Positions 1-9,214 of a DNA stretch of 64,000 nt are shown in pieces. The position numbers were made by a program, and so were the translations under genes. The notes below the pieces were generated by a model that was given only the letters and a program-made list of their open reading frames with translations, ran no database searches and was not told where the DNA came from. Positions within the stretch are counted from its first letter, which is position 1, and each line of letters opens with the position of its first letter. Source of the DNA: Acidovorax sp. RAC01 (GTDB lineage: Bacteria; Pseudomonadota; Gammaproteobacteria; Burkholderiales; Burkholderiaceae_C); contig NZ_CP016447.1 of the NCBI RefSeq assembly GCF_001714725.1, positions 2,185,001 through 2,249,000 of the forward strand, given 5' to 3'.

Positions 1-1329
1 GTGGTCCCGCACCGACAGGGCCACGCTGCCTGCATCCGCGCGCGCCATGCCGATGCGCAGGCGGCGTTCGGCGGGTGGCACCTGCTCCAGCGCCTGCAGG
101 GCGTTCATCAGCAGGTTGTGCACGATCTGCTGCAGAGCTACCGGGTCGGCCAGCACGGAGGGCAGGTCGGCGGCGGCAGACACCTCGGGCGCGATGCCGC
201 GCGCGGCCAGTTCGGGCTCCAGCAGGTGCAGCACGTCGCTGATGGCCGCGGGCAGCGCCAGCGGCTGGGTCTGCCCGGCCGGGTCGGCGCGCTCCACCAG
301 GCGGCGCAGCCGGCCCACCACGGCCGAGGCGCGGCGCGCCTGCTCCACGGCGCGCGCCATGGCGGTCTGGGCGGTAGCCAGGTCGGGCGGGTCTTCGGCC
401 AGCAGGCGCTGCGCGGCCTGGGTGCCCGACAACAGGGCCGTGAGCGGCTGGTTCAGCTCGTGCGCCATGCCGGCGGCCAGCTCGCCCAGTGTGTTCAGGC
501 GCGCCACCTGGCCCAGGCGCAGCAGCTCCTCGGCCCGCTGGCGGGCGATGCGCTGGCGGTGCAGGGCCAGCGCCGCTGCCCACAACGCGGCGGTCAGCAT
601 GCACCAGCCCAGCATGGACCACCAGGGCAGCTCGTGCAGGCCCACGCTGCGGCGGGCCACCACGTCAAAGGGCTGGCTGGCGGCGGCCAGCACCTTGTGA
701 AAGCCGTATTCGCGGCCCCATCCGCGCGGGTCGATGCCGCCGGGCTGCACCACAAATGCCTGGCCGCCGTGCTCCAGCGTCACGCGCACGGGGCTGGTGG
801 CCATGTCCATCGGCCACTCGTCACTCGGCACCGTGGCGCGCAGGTCGATGATCAGGGCGTGGCTGGCGGGGCGCCCCGCCATTACCAGGTAGTAGCGGCC
901 CGCGCTGGCATTGAGCAGCGCCATTTCGGCGTGGCCCGAGCGTTGGGAAACAGCCTCGGCTGCAGCCAGATCGGCCTGCACATTCGCGGGCCACTGCGCG
1001 CCGGGTGGGCGCTGCAGCACCGACAGGATTTGTGGGTACACGGCCGGCAGGCGGGGCAGGGCGTCGGCGCTGCCGGTGGTGCCCGCACCGCCGTTCGCGC
1101 CGGTGGCGGGCGGCTGCAGCAGGGCCAGCGTGGCCATCACCGCATCGTGCTGCACCACGCGCTGGCTCAGCAGCCGGTGCACGATGCGCGCGTCGGTCTC
1201 AAAGGCGGCCTGCAGGTCGTGCAGCCGCCACACCGCCAGGGCGCCCGCGCCCGCGCAGGCCACCAGCACGCAGGCCAGCAGGCTGACCAGGTGCAGCGGA
1301 AAAGTGCGGGGGCGCCAGGGCTGGGACAT
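1..1329 (-). CDS. Sensor histidine kinase, C-terminus cut by window edge
   Basis: Membrane sensor kinase of a two-component system; 443 codons are visible and the frame runs off the left edge. The minus-strand ATG at 1329 is followed by a hydrophobic segment at residues 12-33, a periplasmic sensor region without a recognised domain, and a second membrane segment near 255-275 (SMLGWCMLTAALWAAALAL). A DHp helix follows with the phosphoacceptor His near residue 289 in MAHELNQPL, then an N-box (NLLMNALQAL) near 406. The G boxes of the ATPase domain lie outside the window. The MAHELNQPL form is typical of DctB/FixL-like kinases, so a C4-dicarboxylate or similar sensor is possible, but the ligand cannot be told. 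No cognate regulator lies inside the window. It is divergent from the CDF transporter with 68 bp between. Confidence 0.88.
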   Translation of the reverse strand, partial: MSQPWRPRTFPLHLVSLLACVLVACAGAGALAVWRLHDLQAAFETDARIVHRLLSQRVVQHDAVMATLALLQPPATGANGGAGTTGSADALPRLPAVYPQILSVLQRPPGAQWPANVQADLAAAEAVSQRSGHAEMALLNASAGRYYLVMAGRPASHALIIDLRATVPSDEWPMDMATSPVRVTLEHGGQAFVVQPGGIDPRGWGREYGFHKVLAAASQPFDVVARRSVGLHELPWWSMLGWCMLTAALWAAALALHRQRIARQRAEELLRLGQVARLNTLGELAAGMAHELNQPLTALLSGTQAAQRLLAEDPPDLATAQTAMARAVEQARRASAVVGRLRRLVERADPAGQTQPLALPAAISDVLHLLEPELAARGIAPEVSAAADLPSVLADPVALQQIVHNLLMNALQALEQVPPAERRLRIGMARADAGSVALSVRDH

Positions 1330-1397
1330 GCGGCGGATTCTGTCACGCGGGCTCTGGTGTAATCCGGAGGCGTCCCTGTTCCGAACTGAAAGCTGCC

Positions 1398-2357
1398 ATG
1401 TCTGCGCCCGCCTCCGCATCTGCATTCCCCGCCTGGCTCACGCCGCGCAACCTGCTGATCACCTCGGTGGTGGTGGCGGTGGCCACCATCGTGCTCAAGA
1501 CGCTGGCCTGGTACGTCACGGGATCGGTGGGCCTGCTGTCGGATGCGATGGAATCGTTTGTGAACCTGGCCAGCGCCGTGTTTGCCCTGGCCATGGTGAC
1601 GGTGGCACAGCGCCCGGCGGACGACGACCACCCCTACGGCCACCACAAGGCCGAGTATTTTTCGTCGGGGTTCGAGGGCATCCTCATCATCGGCGTGTCG
1701 GCCGGCATCTTCTGGGCCGCGGGGCACCGGTTGTTCGACCCGCAGCCCATCGAGCAGCTGGGCTGGGGCCTGGGCCTGTCGATCTTCAGCTCGGCGCTCA
1801 ACGGCCTGCTGGCCTGGGTGATGTTCCGTTCCGCGCGCGAGCACCGCTCCATTGCGCTGGAGGCCGATGCGCGGCATCTGGTCACCGATGTGTGGACCTC
1901 GGCCGGCGTGCTGGTGGGCATTGCGGGCGCGGCGCTCACCGGCTGGCTGTGGCTGGATGCCGTGGCCGCCATGGCGGTGGCGCTCAACATCCTCAAGGAA
2001 GGCGTGGAGCTGGTGTGGCGCTCGTCGCAGGGGCTGATGGACTCGGCCGTGGAGCCCGAGGTGCAGGCAAGGATCGACGCCACGCTGCACCAGTTTGCGC
2101 AACAGGCCCAGCCGCCCGGCGCACTGCGGTTTGACCATGTCTCGTCGCGCCGCGCGGGCCAGCGCCAGTTTGTGGACATGCACCTGCACATGCCCGCCGA
2201 CTGGACGCTGGGCCACGCCGCCGAACTGCGCGGCCAGGTCGAACGCGCGCTGATGGCCGCCGTGCCCGGCCTGCGCGCCACCATCGAGTTGCTGCCCACC
2301 GATGTGGAGGCGCATTTCGACGACCCACGCGACAACCCCCAGGGAGCCATTCAATGA
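1398..2357 (+). CDS. Cation diffusion facilitator (CDF) transporter
   Basis: Inner-membrane proton-coupled exporter of divalent metal cations, 319 aa, the usual CDF length. Six hydrophobic segments occupy the first 200 residues. Family marks are the acidic DAMESFVN stretch in the second membrane helix, the [11 protein letters not shown] cytoplasmic loop motif and [11 protein letters not shown] in the fifth helix, followed by a soluble C-terminal domain of about 100 residues carrying HMPADW-like histidines. The metal (Zn, Fe, Mn, Co) cannot be decided from sequence alone. Its stop codon overlaps the ATG of the next gene (ATGA at 2354-2357), so the two are probably translationally coupled. Confidence 0.9.
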   Translation: MSAPASASAFPAWLTPRNLLITSVVVAVATIVLKTLAWYVTGSVGLLSDAMESFVNLASAVFALAMVTVAQRPADDDHPYGHHKAEYFSSGFEGILIIGVSAGIFWAAGHRLFDPQPIEQLGWGLGLSIFSSALNGLLAWVMFRSAREHRSIALEADARHLVTDVWTSAGVLVGIAGAALTGWLWLDAVAAMAVALNILKEGVELVWRSSQGLMDSAVEPEVQARIDATLHQFAQQAQPPGALRFDHVSSRRAGQRQFVDMHLHMPADWTLGHAAELRGQVERALMAAVPGLRATIELLPTDVEAHFDDPRDNPQGAIQ

Positions 2358-2830
2358 TCGGCGTGCTGCAGCGCGTGCGCGAGGCGCGCGTGGAGGTGGA
2401 CGGCCAGACCGTGGGCGCCATCGGCCAGGGCCTGCTGGTGCTGGTGTGCGCCGAGCGCGGCGACACCGAGGCCGAGGCCGACCGGCTGCTGGCCAAGCTG
2501 CTCAAGCTGCGCATCTTCAGCGACGACGCGGGCAAGATGAACCGCAGCGTGCAGGATGTGGATGGACGCGGAACGTGTGGCGGCCTGCTGCTGGTCAGCC
2601 AGTTCACCCTGGCGGCCGACACGGCGGGCGGCAACCGCCCCAGCTTCACCCAGGCGGCGGCGCCCGACGAAGGGCGGCGGCTGTACGACTACGTGGTGGC
2701 CCAGGCGCGCACGCTGCACCCCGTGGTGGCCACCGGCCAGTTTGCGGCCGACATGCAGGTGCATCTGGTCAACGATGGGCCGGTGACCATACCGCTGCGC
2801 ATGGCGCCGGCAGCTCAATTGCTATCATAA
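2354..2830 (+). CDS. dtd: D-aminoacyl-tRNA deacylase
   Basis: Cytoplasmic proofreading enzyme that hydrolyses D-aminoacyl-tRNA (and mischarged Gly-tRNA(Ala)). The 158-aa product carries both signature motifs: SQFTLAA in the middle, holding the catalytic backbone, and GPVTIPLRM at the C-terminus with the cross-subunit Gly-Pro. It overlaps the CDF gene by 4 bp. The natural end of the family is close to the PLRM motif. Here about eight extra residues follow, and the last few codons and the TAA come from an AT-rich dispersed repeat that begins at 2817, so the C-terminal tail looks repeat-derived. Confidence 0.95.
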   Translation: MIGVLQRVREARVEVDGQTVGAIGQGLLVLVCAERGDTEAEADRLLAKLLKLRIFSDDAGKMNRSVQDVDGRGTCGGLLLVSQFTLAADTAGGNRPSFTQAAAPDEGRRLYDYVVAQARTLHPVVATGQFAADMQVHLVNDGPVTIPLRMAPAAQLLS

Positions 2831-2879
2831 ACATAGCTAAAGAGCTATATAAATCAAGCGATAAAGCCCGTTTTGGCTA
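2817..2879 (+). repeat. AT-rich dispersed repeat, copy 1 (gene-end type)
   Basis: A 60-bp low-GC block between two convergent genes. It matches the skeleton shared by nine other copies in this window: GCTAT, six or seven A/T-rich bases, ATAGC, a spacer, CAAGCG, then a G/C pair region and a T run. It supplies the TAA stop of dtd on one strand and the TAG stop of the MFS gene on the other (cta at 2877-2879). Confidence 0.8.
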
Positions 2880-4130
2880 TTTGTTTGAGCCTGACAGCAG
2901 CGGCGACACCGGCAGCAGCCTGAAACCCGCCGACGCCAGCGCCAGCCACACCGCAATGGCCAGCATGACGGCGCTGTAGCCATCCCAGCCCCACCGCTGC
3001 GCCCAGGTGGCCACGATGCCCGTGAACCACTGCATCAGCGCCACGCCCAGAAACATGGCCATCGTGTAGGCCGACAGCGCCCGGCCTGTGAGCGCAGGGG
3101 GGTACGAGGCGCGCACGTCGGCGTACTGCAGCACGCCGTAGCCCGACAGCAGCCCCATCAGCAGGATCAGCACCACGCTGGCGGCGGGGTGCACGCGCCA
3201 GAGCGCCAGCAGCGCAAACATCCCGGCCATCAGCAGCGAGGCGTTGCCGATCCAGCGCCGGCGGCGGGCAACGCCCGGGTCCAGCCGGCCCGCCAGGCCC
3301 GGCGCAAACAGTGCAATCAGCGACAGCCCGAGCGCCACGTTGCCGCTGTCCACCAGCGAGAGGTGGTAGCGGTCCATCAGCAGCGGCGCCAGCCACAGGC
3401 CACGCAGCGACAAAAACGCCGCATAGCCCGACATGCCCAGCAGCAAAATGCCCCAGGTGTGCGGCACCGTGAGCAGCTGGCCAAAACCCAGCAGCGCCTG
3501 GCCCCACGTTTCGCGCTGCGCCGCGGGCGGCACCAGCGGCGCGGGCTCGTGCACGCGCAGCCAGATCAGCAGCCACGACAGCGCACTGAGCACCGCCAGC
3601 ACGGCATACCCCATGCGCCAGCCGCCGCCGTGCTGCACCAGCCAGGCCAGCGGCGTGCCCGTGAACAGCAGGCCCAGCCCGCCCACACCCATGGCCACAC
3701 CCGACAGGTACGCAAACCGCTCTGCCGGAAACTGCCGCGCGATGAACAGGGTGCAGGCCAGAAAGGCGGGCGAGCAGCCCACGCCGATCAGGAGCTGCCC
3801 TGCCATCAGCCAGGGGTAGCTGGGCGCGGCGGCCGACAGCGCAGAGCCTGCCACCGCCAGCGGAAACGCGGCGAGCACCGTGCGCCGCAGGCCATACAGG
3901 TCCAGCCCCACGCCCATCAGCAGTTGCGCCACGCCAAACGACAGGCCGAACAGCCCGGCGAACGCACCCAGCGCTCCGGGCGACAGGCCGAAGTCGGCCA
4001 TCAACCCTTGCGCCACGATGCCCGTGGTGGTGCGAAACGCCTGGCTCAGCGCGAAGCCGCTGAGCAGCGTGAGCAGCATGGCCCACAGGGCGCGGGCAGG
4101 CGGGCGGCCGCTGCCCGCAGTGGCGGACAT
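2877..4130 (-). CDS. MFS transporter
   Basis: Major facilitator superfamily permease, 417 aa, with about twelve hydrophobic segments in two halves. The family loop between helices 2 and 3 is visible as GLDLYGLRRTV, matching G-x-x-D-x-x-G-R-R. The substrate is unknown. The ATG at 4130 was chosen (MSATAGSGRPP). An alternative GTG at 4154 would overlap the stop of the upstream TauE/SafE gene as GTGA, which would fit coupling, but it adds eight residues of little family character. It is probably co-transcribed with the TauE/SafE gene. The TAG stop lies inside dispersed repeat copy 1. Confidence 0.87.
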   Translation of the reverse strand: MSATAGSGRPPARALWAMLLTLLSGFALSQAFRTTTGIVAQGLMADFGLSPGALGAFAGLFGLSFGVAQLLMGVGLDLYGLRRTVLAAFPLAVAGSALSAAAPSYPWLMAGQLLIGVGCSPAFLACTLFIARQFPAERFAYLSGVAMGVGGLGLLFTGTPLAWLVQHGGGWRMGYAVLAVLSALSWLLIWLRVHEPAPLVPPAAQRETWGQALLGFGQLLTVPHTWGILLLGMSGYAAFLSLRGLWLAPLLMDRYHLSLVDSGNVALGLSLIALFAPGLAGRLDPGVARRRRWIGNASLLMAGMFALLALWRVHPAASVVLILLMGLLSGYGVLQYADVRASYPPALTGRALSAYTMAMFLGVALMQWFTGIVATWAQRWGWDGYSAVMLAIAVWLALASAGFRLLPVSPLLSGSNK

Positions 4131-4150
4131 CAGCGGCGGTGTGCTGTCCT

Positions 4151-4897
4151 TCACTGCCGCCAGAAGAAGACGCCCGCCATCACCAGCCCGGTGGCGACGA
4201 TGCCCCAGCGCAGCACGTTGGCCGGCAGCTTGCGCGCCACGCGTGCGCCGCCATAGCCGCCTGCCGTGGCGGCCACCATCATCATCAGCGCCTGCGGCCA
4301 CAGCACGATGCCGCCCGCGGCGTAGATGGCCACGGCAATGGCGGTGAGCAGGGCCGAGACCAGGTTCTTCATGCCGTTCATGGCGTTGAGCTGCGTTTGC
4401 CCCAGCAGGCCGAACAGCGCCAGCAGCAAGATGCCCAGCCCGCCATTGAAGTAGCCGCCATACCCCGCCACGGCCAGCATGCCCAGGGCTGCTTTCCACG
4501 GCTTCGCGGGGCCCTGGGCCGATGCCCCCGCCCACTGGCGCAGCCGCGGCCCGAAGGCAAACATGGCCGTGGCCGCCAGCAGCAGCCAGGGCACGACGCG
4601 CCTGAAGGTGGCATCGGGCGTGACCAGCAGCAGCGCCGCCCCCGCCGAGCCGCCGATGAGGGCCAGCAGCACGATGGCGCGCATCGACAGGCCGGGCGGC
4701 GGCTGCATGTCTTCGCGAAAGCCCCAGGCGCCCGCCATGTAGCCGGGCAGCAGGGCCACGGTGCCCGTGGCGTTGGCCACCACGGGGGGCACGCCGGTGA
4801 ACACCAGCGCAGGCAGGGTCAGAAAGCTGCCACCTCCGGCAACGGCATTGAGGGCCCCCGCGACGAAGGCAGCGGCAAGCAGCAGGACGGTATCCAC
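4151..4897 (-). CDS. TauE/SafE family membrane transporter
   Basis: Predicted inner-membrane exporter or importer of sulfur-containing or organic anions, 248 aa, with about eight hydrophobic helices. Family marks are the N-terminal GALNAVAGGGSFLTLP repeat signature and the second-half GYGGYFNGGLGI. The GTG at 4897 was chosen because an AAGGAGA Shine-Dalgarno sits about six bases upstream on the minus strand; a longer frame to 4933 lacks this and adds charged residues. It lies directly upstream of the MFS gene on the same strand and likely shares its mRNA. The transported anion cannot be inferred. Confidence 0.87.
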   Translation of the reverse strand: MDTVLLLAAAFVAGALNAVAGGGSFLTLPALVFTGVPPVVANATGTVALLPGYMAGAWGFREDMQPPPGLSMRAIVLLALIGGSAGAALLLVTPDATFRRVVPWLLLAATAMFAFGPRLRQWAGASAQGPAKPWKAALGMLAVAGYGGYFNGGLGILLLALFGLLGQTQLNAMNGMKNLVSALLTAIAVAIYAAGGIVLWPQALMMMVAATAGGYGGARVARKLPANVLRWGIVATGLVMAGVFFWRQ

Positions 4898-5037
4898 AAC
4901 ATCTCCTTGGCCGCGGCGTGGCGCACGCGGCATTGCACCGATCTTAGGTGCAGGTGGAGGGGTGGCCAGTCGTGATTGCGACTGTAAAAGGTGGGACTGC
5001 TTTGCCGGGCCCCCCGGCCTGCCACTGCGGCGATGGC

Positions 5038-5493
5038 TCAGGCGTACGGATCTTCAAACCCCATCTCACGCAGGATGTCGGTTTCGTACGCCTCCATGTC
5101 GTCCGCATCGGCCTCGCTGGTCTCGTGGTCCCAGCCCTGGGCGTGCAGGGTGCCGTGCACCAGCATGTGGGCGTAGTGCTCTTCCAGGGTCTTGTTCTGC
5201 TCCTGCGCCTCGCGCTCGATCACGGGGGCGCACAGCACCAGGTCGGCTGTCACCACAGGCTCTTGCGTGTAGTCGAACGTGAGCACATTGGTGGCGTAGT
5301 CCTTTTGGCGGTACTCGCGGTTGAGCTGGCGGCCTTCGTCCTCGCCCACGATGCGCACGGTGATCTCGGCGTCGGTGGCCAGCGCGTGGCGAATCCAGCG
5401 GGTGACCTTGTGGCGGGGCAGCACGGCGCGGTGGGTGGCTGCGCCGTCAAAGGTGCCGAACTGCAGCGACAGGGAGAGTTGGTTCAGGGGCAT
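5038..5493 (-). CDS. ybeY: Endoribonuclease YbeY
   Basis: Metal-dependent single-strand RNase involved in 16S rRNA 3' maturation and late ribosome quality control; 151 aa, full length. The zinc site is intact: HGTLHAQGWDH fits the family H-x3-H-x5-H motif. It lies downstream of phoH (ybeZ) on the same strand with a 77-bp spacer holding a dispersed repeat. In many proteobacteria the order is ybeZ-ybeY-ybeX(corC)-lnt; here corC-lnt are 48 kb away, so the classical cluster is split. Confidence 0.96.
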   Translation of the reverse strand: MPLNQLSLSLQFGTFDGAATHRAVLPRHKVTRWIRHALATDAEITVRIVGEDEGRQLNREYRQKDYATNVLTFDYTQEPVVTADLVLCAPVIEREAQEQNKTLEEHYAHMLVHGTLHAQGWDHETSEADADDMEAYETDILREMGFEDPYA

Positions 5494-5502
5494 TTTTTGG
5501 GT

Positions 5503-5562
5503 GTTTTAGGCCTCTGGGGCTCGATGGTAAAGCGCTGACAGCTATCAAATCAGGAGTGCAAT
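5503..5562 (-). repeat. AT-rich dispersed repeat, copy 2
   Basis: It lies between the phoH stop and the ybeY start. Read on the minus strand it shows TTTGATAGCTGTCAGCGCTT followed by a CCAGAGGCC block and an A run, aligning with the other copies. Being transcribed between two co-directional genes, it would sit in their mRNA. Confidence 0.75.
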
Positions 5563-5570
5563 CGAAGGGC

Positions 5571-6527
5571 TCAGTCGCGCGTGCGTGCTGCCACTGCGCG
5601 GCGCGGTGCGTCGTAGGCATCCACGATGCGGGCGACCAGCGGGTGGCGCACCACGTCGGCGCTGGTAAAGCGCGTGACCGAAATGCCCTTGACCCGCTTG
5701 AGCACCCGCTCGGCGTCCACCAGGCCGCTCATGGCGCCCTTGGGCAGGTCGATCTGGCTCACGTCGCCCGTCACCACCGCGCGCGATCCGAAGCCAATGC
5801 GGGTGAGGAACATCTTCATCTGCTCGGGCGTGGTGTTCTGGGCTTCGTCCAGGATCACAAAGGCGTTGTTGAGCGTGCGGCCGCGCATGAAGGCCAGCGG
5901 GGCGATCTCGATCGCGTTGCGCTCGAAGGCCTTGAGCACCTTGTCATGCCCCATCAGCTCGTACAGCGCGTCGTACAGCGGGCGCAGATAAGGGTCCACC
6001 TTTTGAGCCAGGTCGCCGGGCAGAAAGCCCAGGCGCTCGCCCGCCTCGACCGCGGGGCGCGTCAGCACGATGCGCTGCACGCTGCTGCGCTCCAGCGCAT
6101 CCACCGCGCAGGCCACGGCCAGGTACGTCTTGCCCGTGCCGGCCGGGCCGATGCCAAAGGTGATGTCGTGGCTGGCAATGTTCTGCAGGTACAGGTTCTG
6201 CGTGGGCGTGCGGCCGCGCAGGTCGGCCCGGCGGGTGTTGAGGACGATGGCGTCCTCGGGCGCATCCAGCAGTTCGCTGTCGCCAGCCAGCATGAGCTGC
6301 AGGTGGTCTTCGGCAATGGGCCGCTCGGCCATCTCGTAAAGGGCCTGCAGCAGCTCCATGGCTTGCGTGGCCTTGGCCTTGGGGCCATCGACCTTGAACT
6401 GCTCGTGCCGGTGCGCAATGCTCACCTGCAAGGCCGTCTCGATGGTGCGCAGGTGCGCATCGGCCGGGCCGCACAGGTTCGTGAGGCGCGTGTTGTTGTG
6501 GGGGGTGAAGGTGTGGCGCAGGATCAC
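5571..6527 (-). CDS. phoH: PhoH-like ATPase (YbeZ)
   Basis: Cytoplasmic PhoH/YbeZ family P-loop ATPase, partner of YbeY in RNA processing; 318 aa from the chosen start. Walker A is GPAGTGKT near residue 125 and Walker B is VILDEAQN near 225. An N-terminal KH-like region with LCGPADAHLRTIE precedes the ATPase core. The GTG at 6527 (ILRHTFTPHNN follows) was chosen because a longer frame to 6596 would overlap the start of divergent ruvA and has no family sequence. Only 68 bp separate it from ruvA, so the two promoters must lie very close together or overlap. Confidence 0.94.
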   Translation of the reverse strand: MILRHTFTPHNNTRLTNLCGPADAHLRTIETALQVSIAHRHEQFKVDGPKAKATQAMELLQALYEMAERPIAEDHLQLMLAGDSELLDAPEDAIVLNTRRADLRGRTPTQNLYLQNIASHDITFGIGPAGTGKTYLAVACAVDALERSSVQRIVLTRPAVEAGERLGFLPGDLAQKVDPYLRPLYDALYELMGHDKVLKAFERNAIEIAPLAFMRGRTLNNAFVILDEAQNTTPEQMKMFLTRIGFGSRAVVTGDVSQIDLPKGAMSGLVDAERVLKRVKGISVTRFTSADVVRHPLVARIVDAYDAPRRAVAARTRD

Positions 6528-6595
6528 GCTGATAATTCCAGTCTGGCTAGAAAAAGGGCGCTGCAGCGTGTGCGGTCGCCGGCAAAGGACTCCCA

Positions 6596-7174
6596 ATGAT
6601 AGGCAAGTTGACCGGCACCCTGCTGGAGAAGAATCCCCCCGAGGTGCTGCTGGACTGCCACGGCGTGGGCTACGAGGTCTATGTGCCCATGAGCACGTTC
6701 TACAACCTGCCAGCGCTGGGCGAGCGCGTGAGCCTGCTCACCCAGTTCATCGTGCGGGAAGACGCGCAGCTGCTCTACGGCTTTGCCACCGCAACCGAGC
6801 GCCAGGCCTTTCGCGAGCTGATCAAGATATCGGGCGTGGGGCCGCGCACGGCGCTGTCGGTGCTGTCGGGCATGGGCGTTGCCGACCTGGCCCAGGCCGT
6901 CACCCTGCAGGAGGCCGGCCGCCTGGTGAAGGTGCCTGGCATCGGCAAGAAGACGGCCGAGCGGCTGCTGCTGGAGCTCAAGGGCAAGCTGGGCGCCGAT
7001 ATGGGCGCCACCGGTGGCGGCGCCATGCACAGCGATGCGCAGGCCGACATCCTGCAGGCCCTGCTGGCACTCGGTTACAACGACAAGGAAGCGGCGGCGG
7101 CGCTCAAGGCACTGCCCGCGGACGTGGGCGTGAGCGACGGCATCAAGCTGGCGCTGAAGGCCCTGGCGCGCTGA
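6596..7174 (+). CDS. ruvA: Holliday junction DNA helicase subunit RuvA
   Basis: Tetrameric subunit that binds four-way DNA junctions and loads the RuvB motor for branch migration. It has 192 aa, full length: an OB-fold N-terminal domain ([24 protein letters not shown]), two helix-hairpin-helix motifs ([22 protein letters not shown]) and a C-terminal RuvB-binding domain after a Gly-rich linker. AAAGGA lies six bases before the ATG. In most bacteria ruvB follows directly; here 3.3 kb of accessory DNA intervenes. Confidence 0.97.
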   Translation: MIGKLTGTLLEKNPPEVLLDCHGVGYEVYVPMSTFYNLPALGERVSLLTQFIVREDAQLLYGFATATERQAFRELIKISGVGPRTALSVLSGMGVADLAQAVTLQEAGRLVKVPGIGKKTAERLLLELKGKLGADMGATGGGAMHSDAQADILQALLALGYNDKEAAAALKALPADVGVSDGIKLALKALAR

Positions 7175-7270
7175 TAATCCTCTCGGTTCCCATGGACTTG
7201 CCGCGGCCTTCCGCGGGCTCTGGCCGCTACACCAACAGGCGGTTGTGCACAGTTAAGCAAAGGACTTGAA

Positions 7271-9214
7271 ATGAAGCGAATCTTCACCGGGCGCTGGACC
7301 GCCGGTTTTACCGTAGCTGCCGCCGCGCTGCTGTCTGCATGTGGCGGGGGTTCTGCCGGTGGCAGCGCCTCAGCGCCCGCCCTCAGCGCCCCGACCACCT
7401 CCATGGCGTCGCGGGTGCAACCCGCCAGCGCGGTCCAGGATGTGGCAAGCATCAAATCGCGCAGCGTAGACGCTGCGCCCCGAGCCGTGGTGGTCAGTCT
7501 GAGTGAACTGGACACCGCCAAGACGGCCGCGGCAGCGCCCTCTGTAGGCCCCCGCCTGGTGGGTGTAGGGCGCGATGTGGACGCCACCAAGAGCGCGTCT
7601 GCGACCCAGGCCCAGTGGAAATGGGCCGATACCGCTGTGGGTGGCAAGGTGGCGGCCATCAGTTTCCAGGCCAAGGGGGCTTACGGCGTGCGTCTGGGGG
7701 TATTGGTTGACCAGCTGCCTGGCAGCGCTCTGCTGCGCGTGTACACCCAGGCCGCTGCCGCCAAGCCTTACCAGGTGGCCGGGCAGGAAATCCTGCAAAT
7801 CATCGAGCGCAACCAGGCCGCCGGCGACCGCACCGACGCTGCCCGCACCTGGTGGACGCCTGACACGGGCGAAGGCGAGGCCACGCTCGAGGTGGAGCTG
7901 CCCCCGGGCGTGCCGGTGAGCGCGCTGCGCATCTCGGTGCCGCAGCTCTCGCACATTTTTGAAAACCTGTCACTGCCCACCGAGGCCGATCTCGTTGCAA
8001 TCGAGCAGCCGGGCACCAAGGACATCGGCGACGCTGACCTGTGCAACCTCGACTCCACCTGCTACAGCGAAGGCGCGAGTGAACGCAACGCCGTGGCACG
8101 GATGGTCTATGTCAAGGGAGCCAGCGCATTCCTGTGCACGGGCACCCTGCTCAACGACGGGAACGCTTCCGGAACACCGTATTTCCTGAGCGCCAACCAC
8201 TGCATCTCCGAGCAGACCGTGGCCTCCACGCTGCAGACCAACTGGTTCTTCCGCTCATCGGCCTGCAACAGTGGCGCGCTGCAAAGTTCGTCGACCAGAA
8301 AAGTCGGTGGCGCGCGCCTGCTGTACGCCAGCGCTGACACGGATGTATCGCTCCTGCAGCTCAACGACACGCCGCCCGCAGGCGCGGTGTTTGCGGGCTG
8401 GGACGCTTCGGCCGTCGCCGCCGGCTCGTCGATCATCGGCCTGCACCACCCGCGTGGCGATCTGCTCAAGCTCAGCATGGGGGCAGTGGCTGGCCAGTCG
8501 AGCTGCTCCAGCATTTCAGCCACCCAGTTCACCTGCTCGGGTACCACCGGCAACTTCTACCGCGTGACCTGGAACCAGGGCACCACCGAAGGCGGCAGCA
8601 GCGGTTCGGCGATTTTCCGCGCAGGCAAGGTGATTGGGACCCTGTACGGGGGGGCGGCCATCTGCTCGAACCGATCCTCGTCGGACTACTACGGCCGTTT
8701 TGATGTGGCCTACAACGCCGCCCTGAAGAACTGGCTTGCCGGCAGTGTGACGCCGCCGCAACCCTCGGCGCGCACGCCCATCTACCGCTTCTTCAACGTG
8801 CAGTCGGGTGCGCACTTCTACACGTCGAGCGTGGCCGAGAGAGACCTGGTCATCCGGAACTCGCCGCAGTTCCAGTACGAAAACGTCGCTTTCTATGCGT
8901 ATGCGCAACCTGCGAGCGGGCTGAGCAGTGTGTACCGGTTCTTCAACACGGCGAACGGCGCGCACTTCTACACCATCAACCAGGCCGAGAGTGACCTGGT
9001 GCGCAACAACTACCCGGCATTCGTATACGAAGGGCCCATCTGGTACGCGCAACAATCGGCCGTCGCAGGCAGCACGCCGATCTACCGCTTCTACAGACCG
9101 GCGACCGGCGCGCACTTCTACACCATCAGCGCCGCTGAGCGTGACTACATCATTGCCAACAACCGAGAGTTCCGCTACGAGGGTGTGGGATACCACGCCT
9201 GGACCAGCCAGTGA
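7271..9214 (+). CDS. Secreted lipoprotein trypsin-like serine protease with three C-terminal DUF5648-type repeats
   Basis: A 647-aa exported protein. The signal peptide ends in a lipobox (LLSAC, Cys near residue 22), predicting a lipid-anchored protein. A Ser/Ala-rich linker is followed by a chymotrypsin-fold S1 domain with the whole triad: His in SANHC, Asp in DTDVSLLQL, Ser in EGGSSGSAIF. The arrangement (paired cysteines, LCNLDSTCY, FLCTGTLLND) resembles lysyl-endopeptidase-like proteases of Lysobacter and Achromobacter. Residues about 500-647 hold three tandem repeats of roughly 45-50 aa, each with IYRF(F/Y)...GAHFYT...E(R/S)D, as in the DUF5648 family of secreted bacterial proteins. AAAGGA precedes the ATG. 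It sits between ruvA and ruvB with no visible link to recombination. Target unknown. Confidence 0.88.
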   Translation: MKRIFTGRWTAGFTVAAAALLSACGGGSAGGSASAPALSAPTTSMASRVQPASAVQDVASIKSRSVDAAPRAVVVSLSELDTAKTAAAAPSVGPRLVGVGRDVDATKSASATQAQWKWADTAVGGKVAAISFQAKGAYGVRLGVLVDQLPGSALLRVYTQAAAAKPYQVAGQEILQIIERNQAAGDRTDAARTWWTPDTGEGEATLEVELPPGVPVSALRISVPQLSHIFENLSLPTEADLVAIEQPGTKDIGDADLCNLDSTCYSEGASERNAVARMVYVKGASAFLCTGTLLNDGNASGTPYFLSANHCISEQTVASTLQTNWFFRSSACNSGALQSSSTRKVGGARLLYASADTDVSLLQLNDTPPAGAVFAGWDASAVAAGSSIIGLHHPRGDLLKLSMGAVAGQSSCSSISATQFTCSGTTGNFYRVTWNQGTTEGGSSGSAIFRAGKVIGTLYGGAAICSNRSSSDYYGRFDVAYNAALKNWLAGSVTPPQPSARTPIYRFFNVQSGAHFYTSSVAERDLVIRNSPQFQYENVAFYAYAQPASGLSSVYRFFNTANGAHFYTINQAESDLVRNNYPAFVYEGPIWYAQQSAVAGSTPIYRFYRPATGAHFYTISAAERDYIIANNREFRYEGVGYHAWTSQ

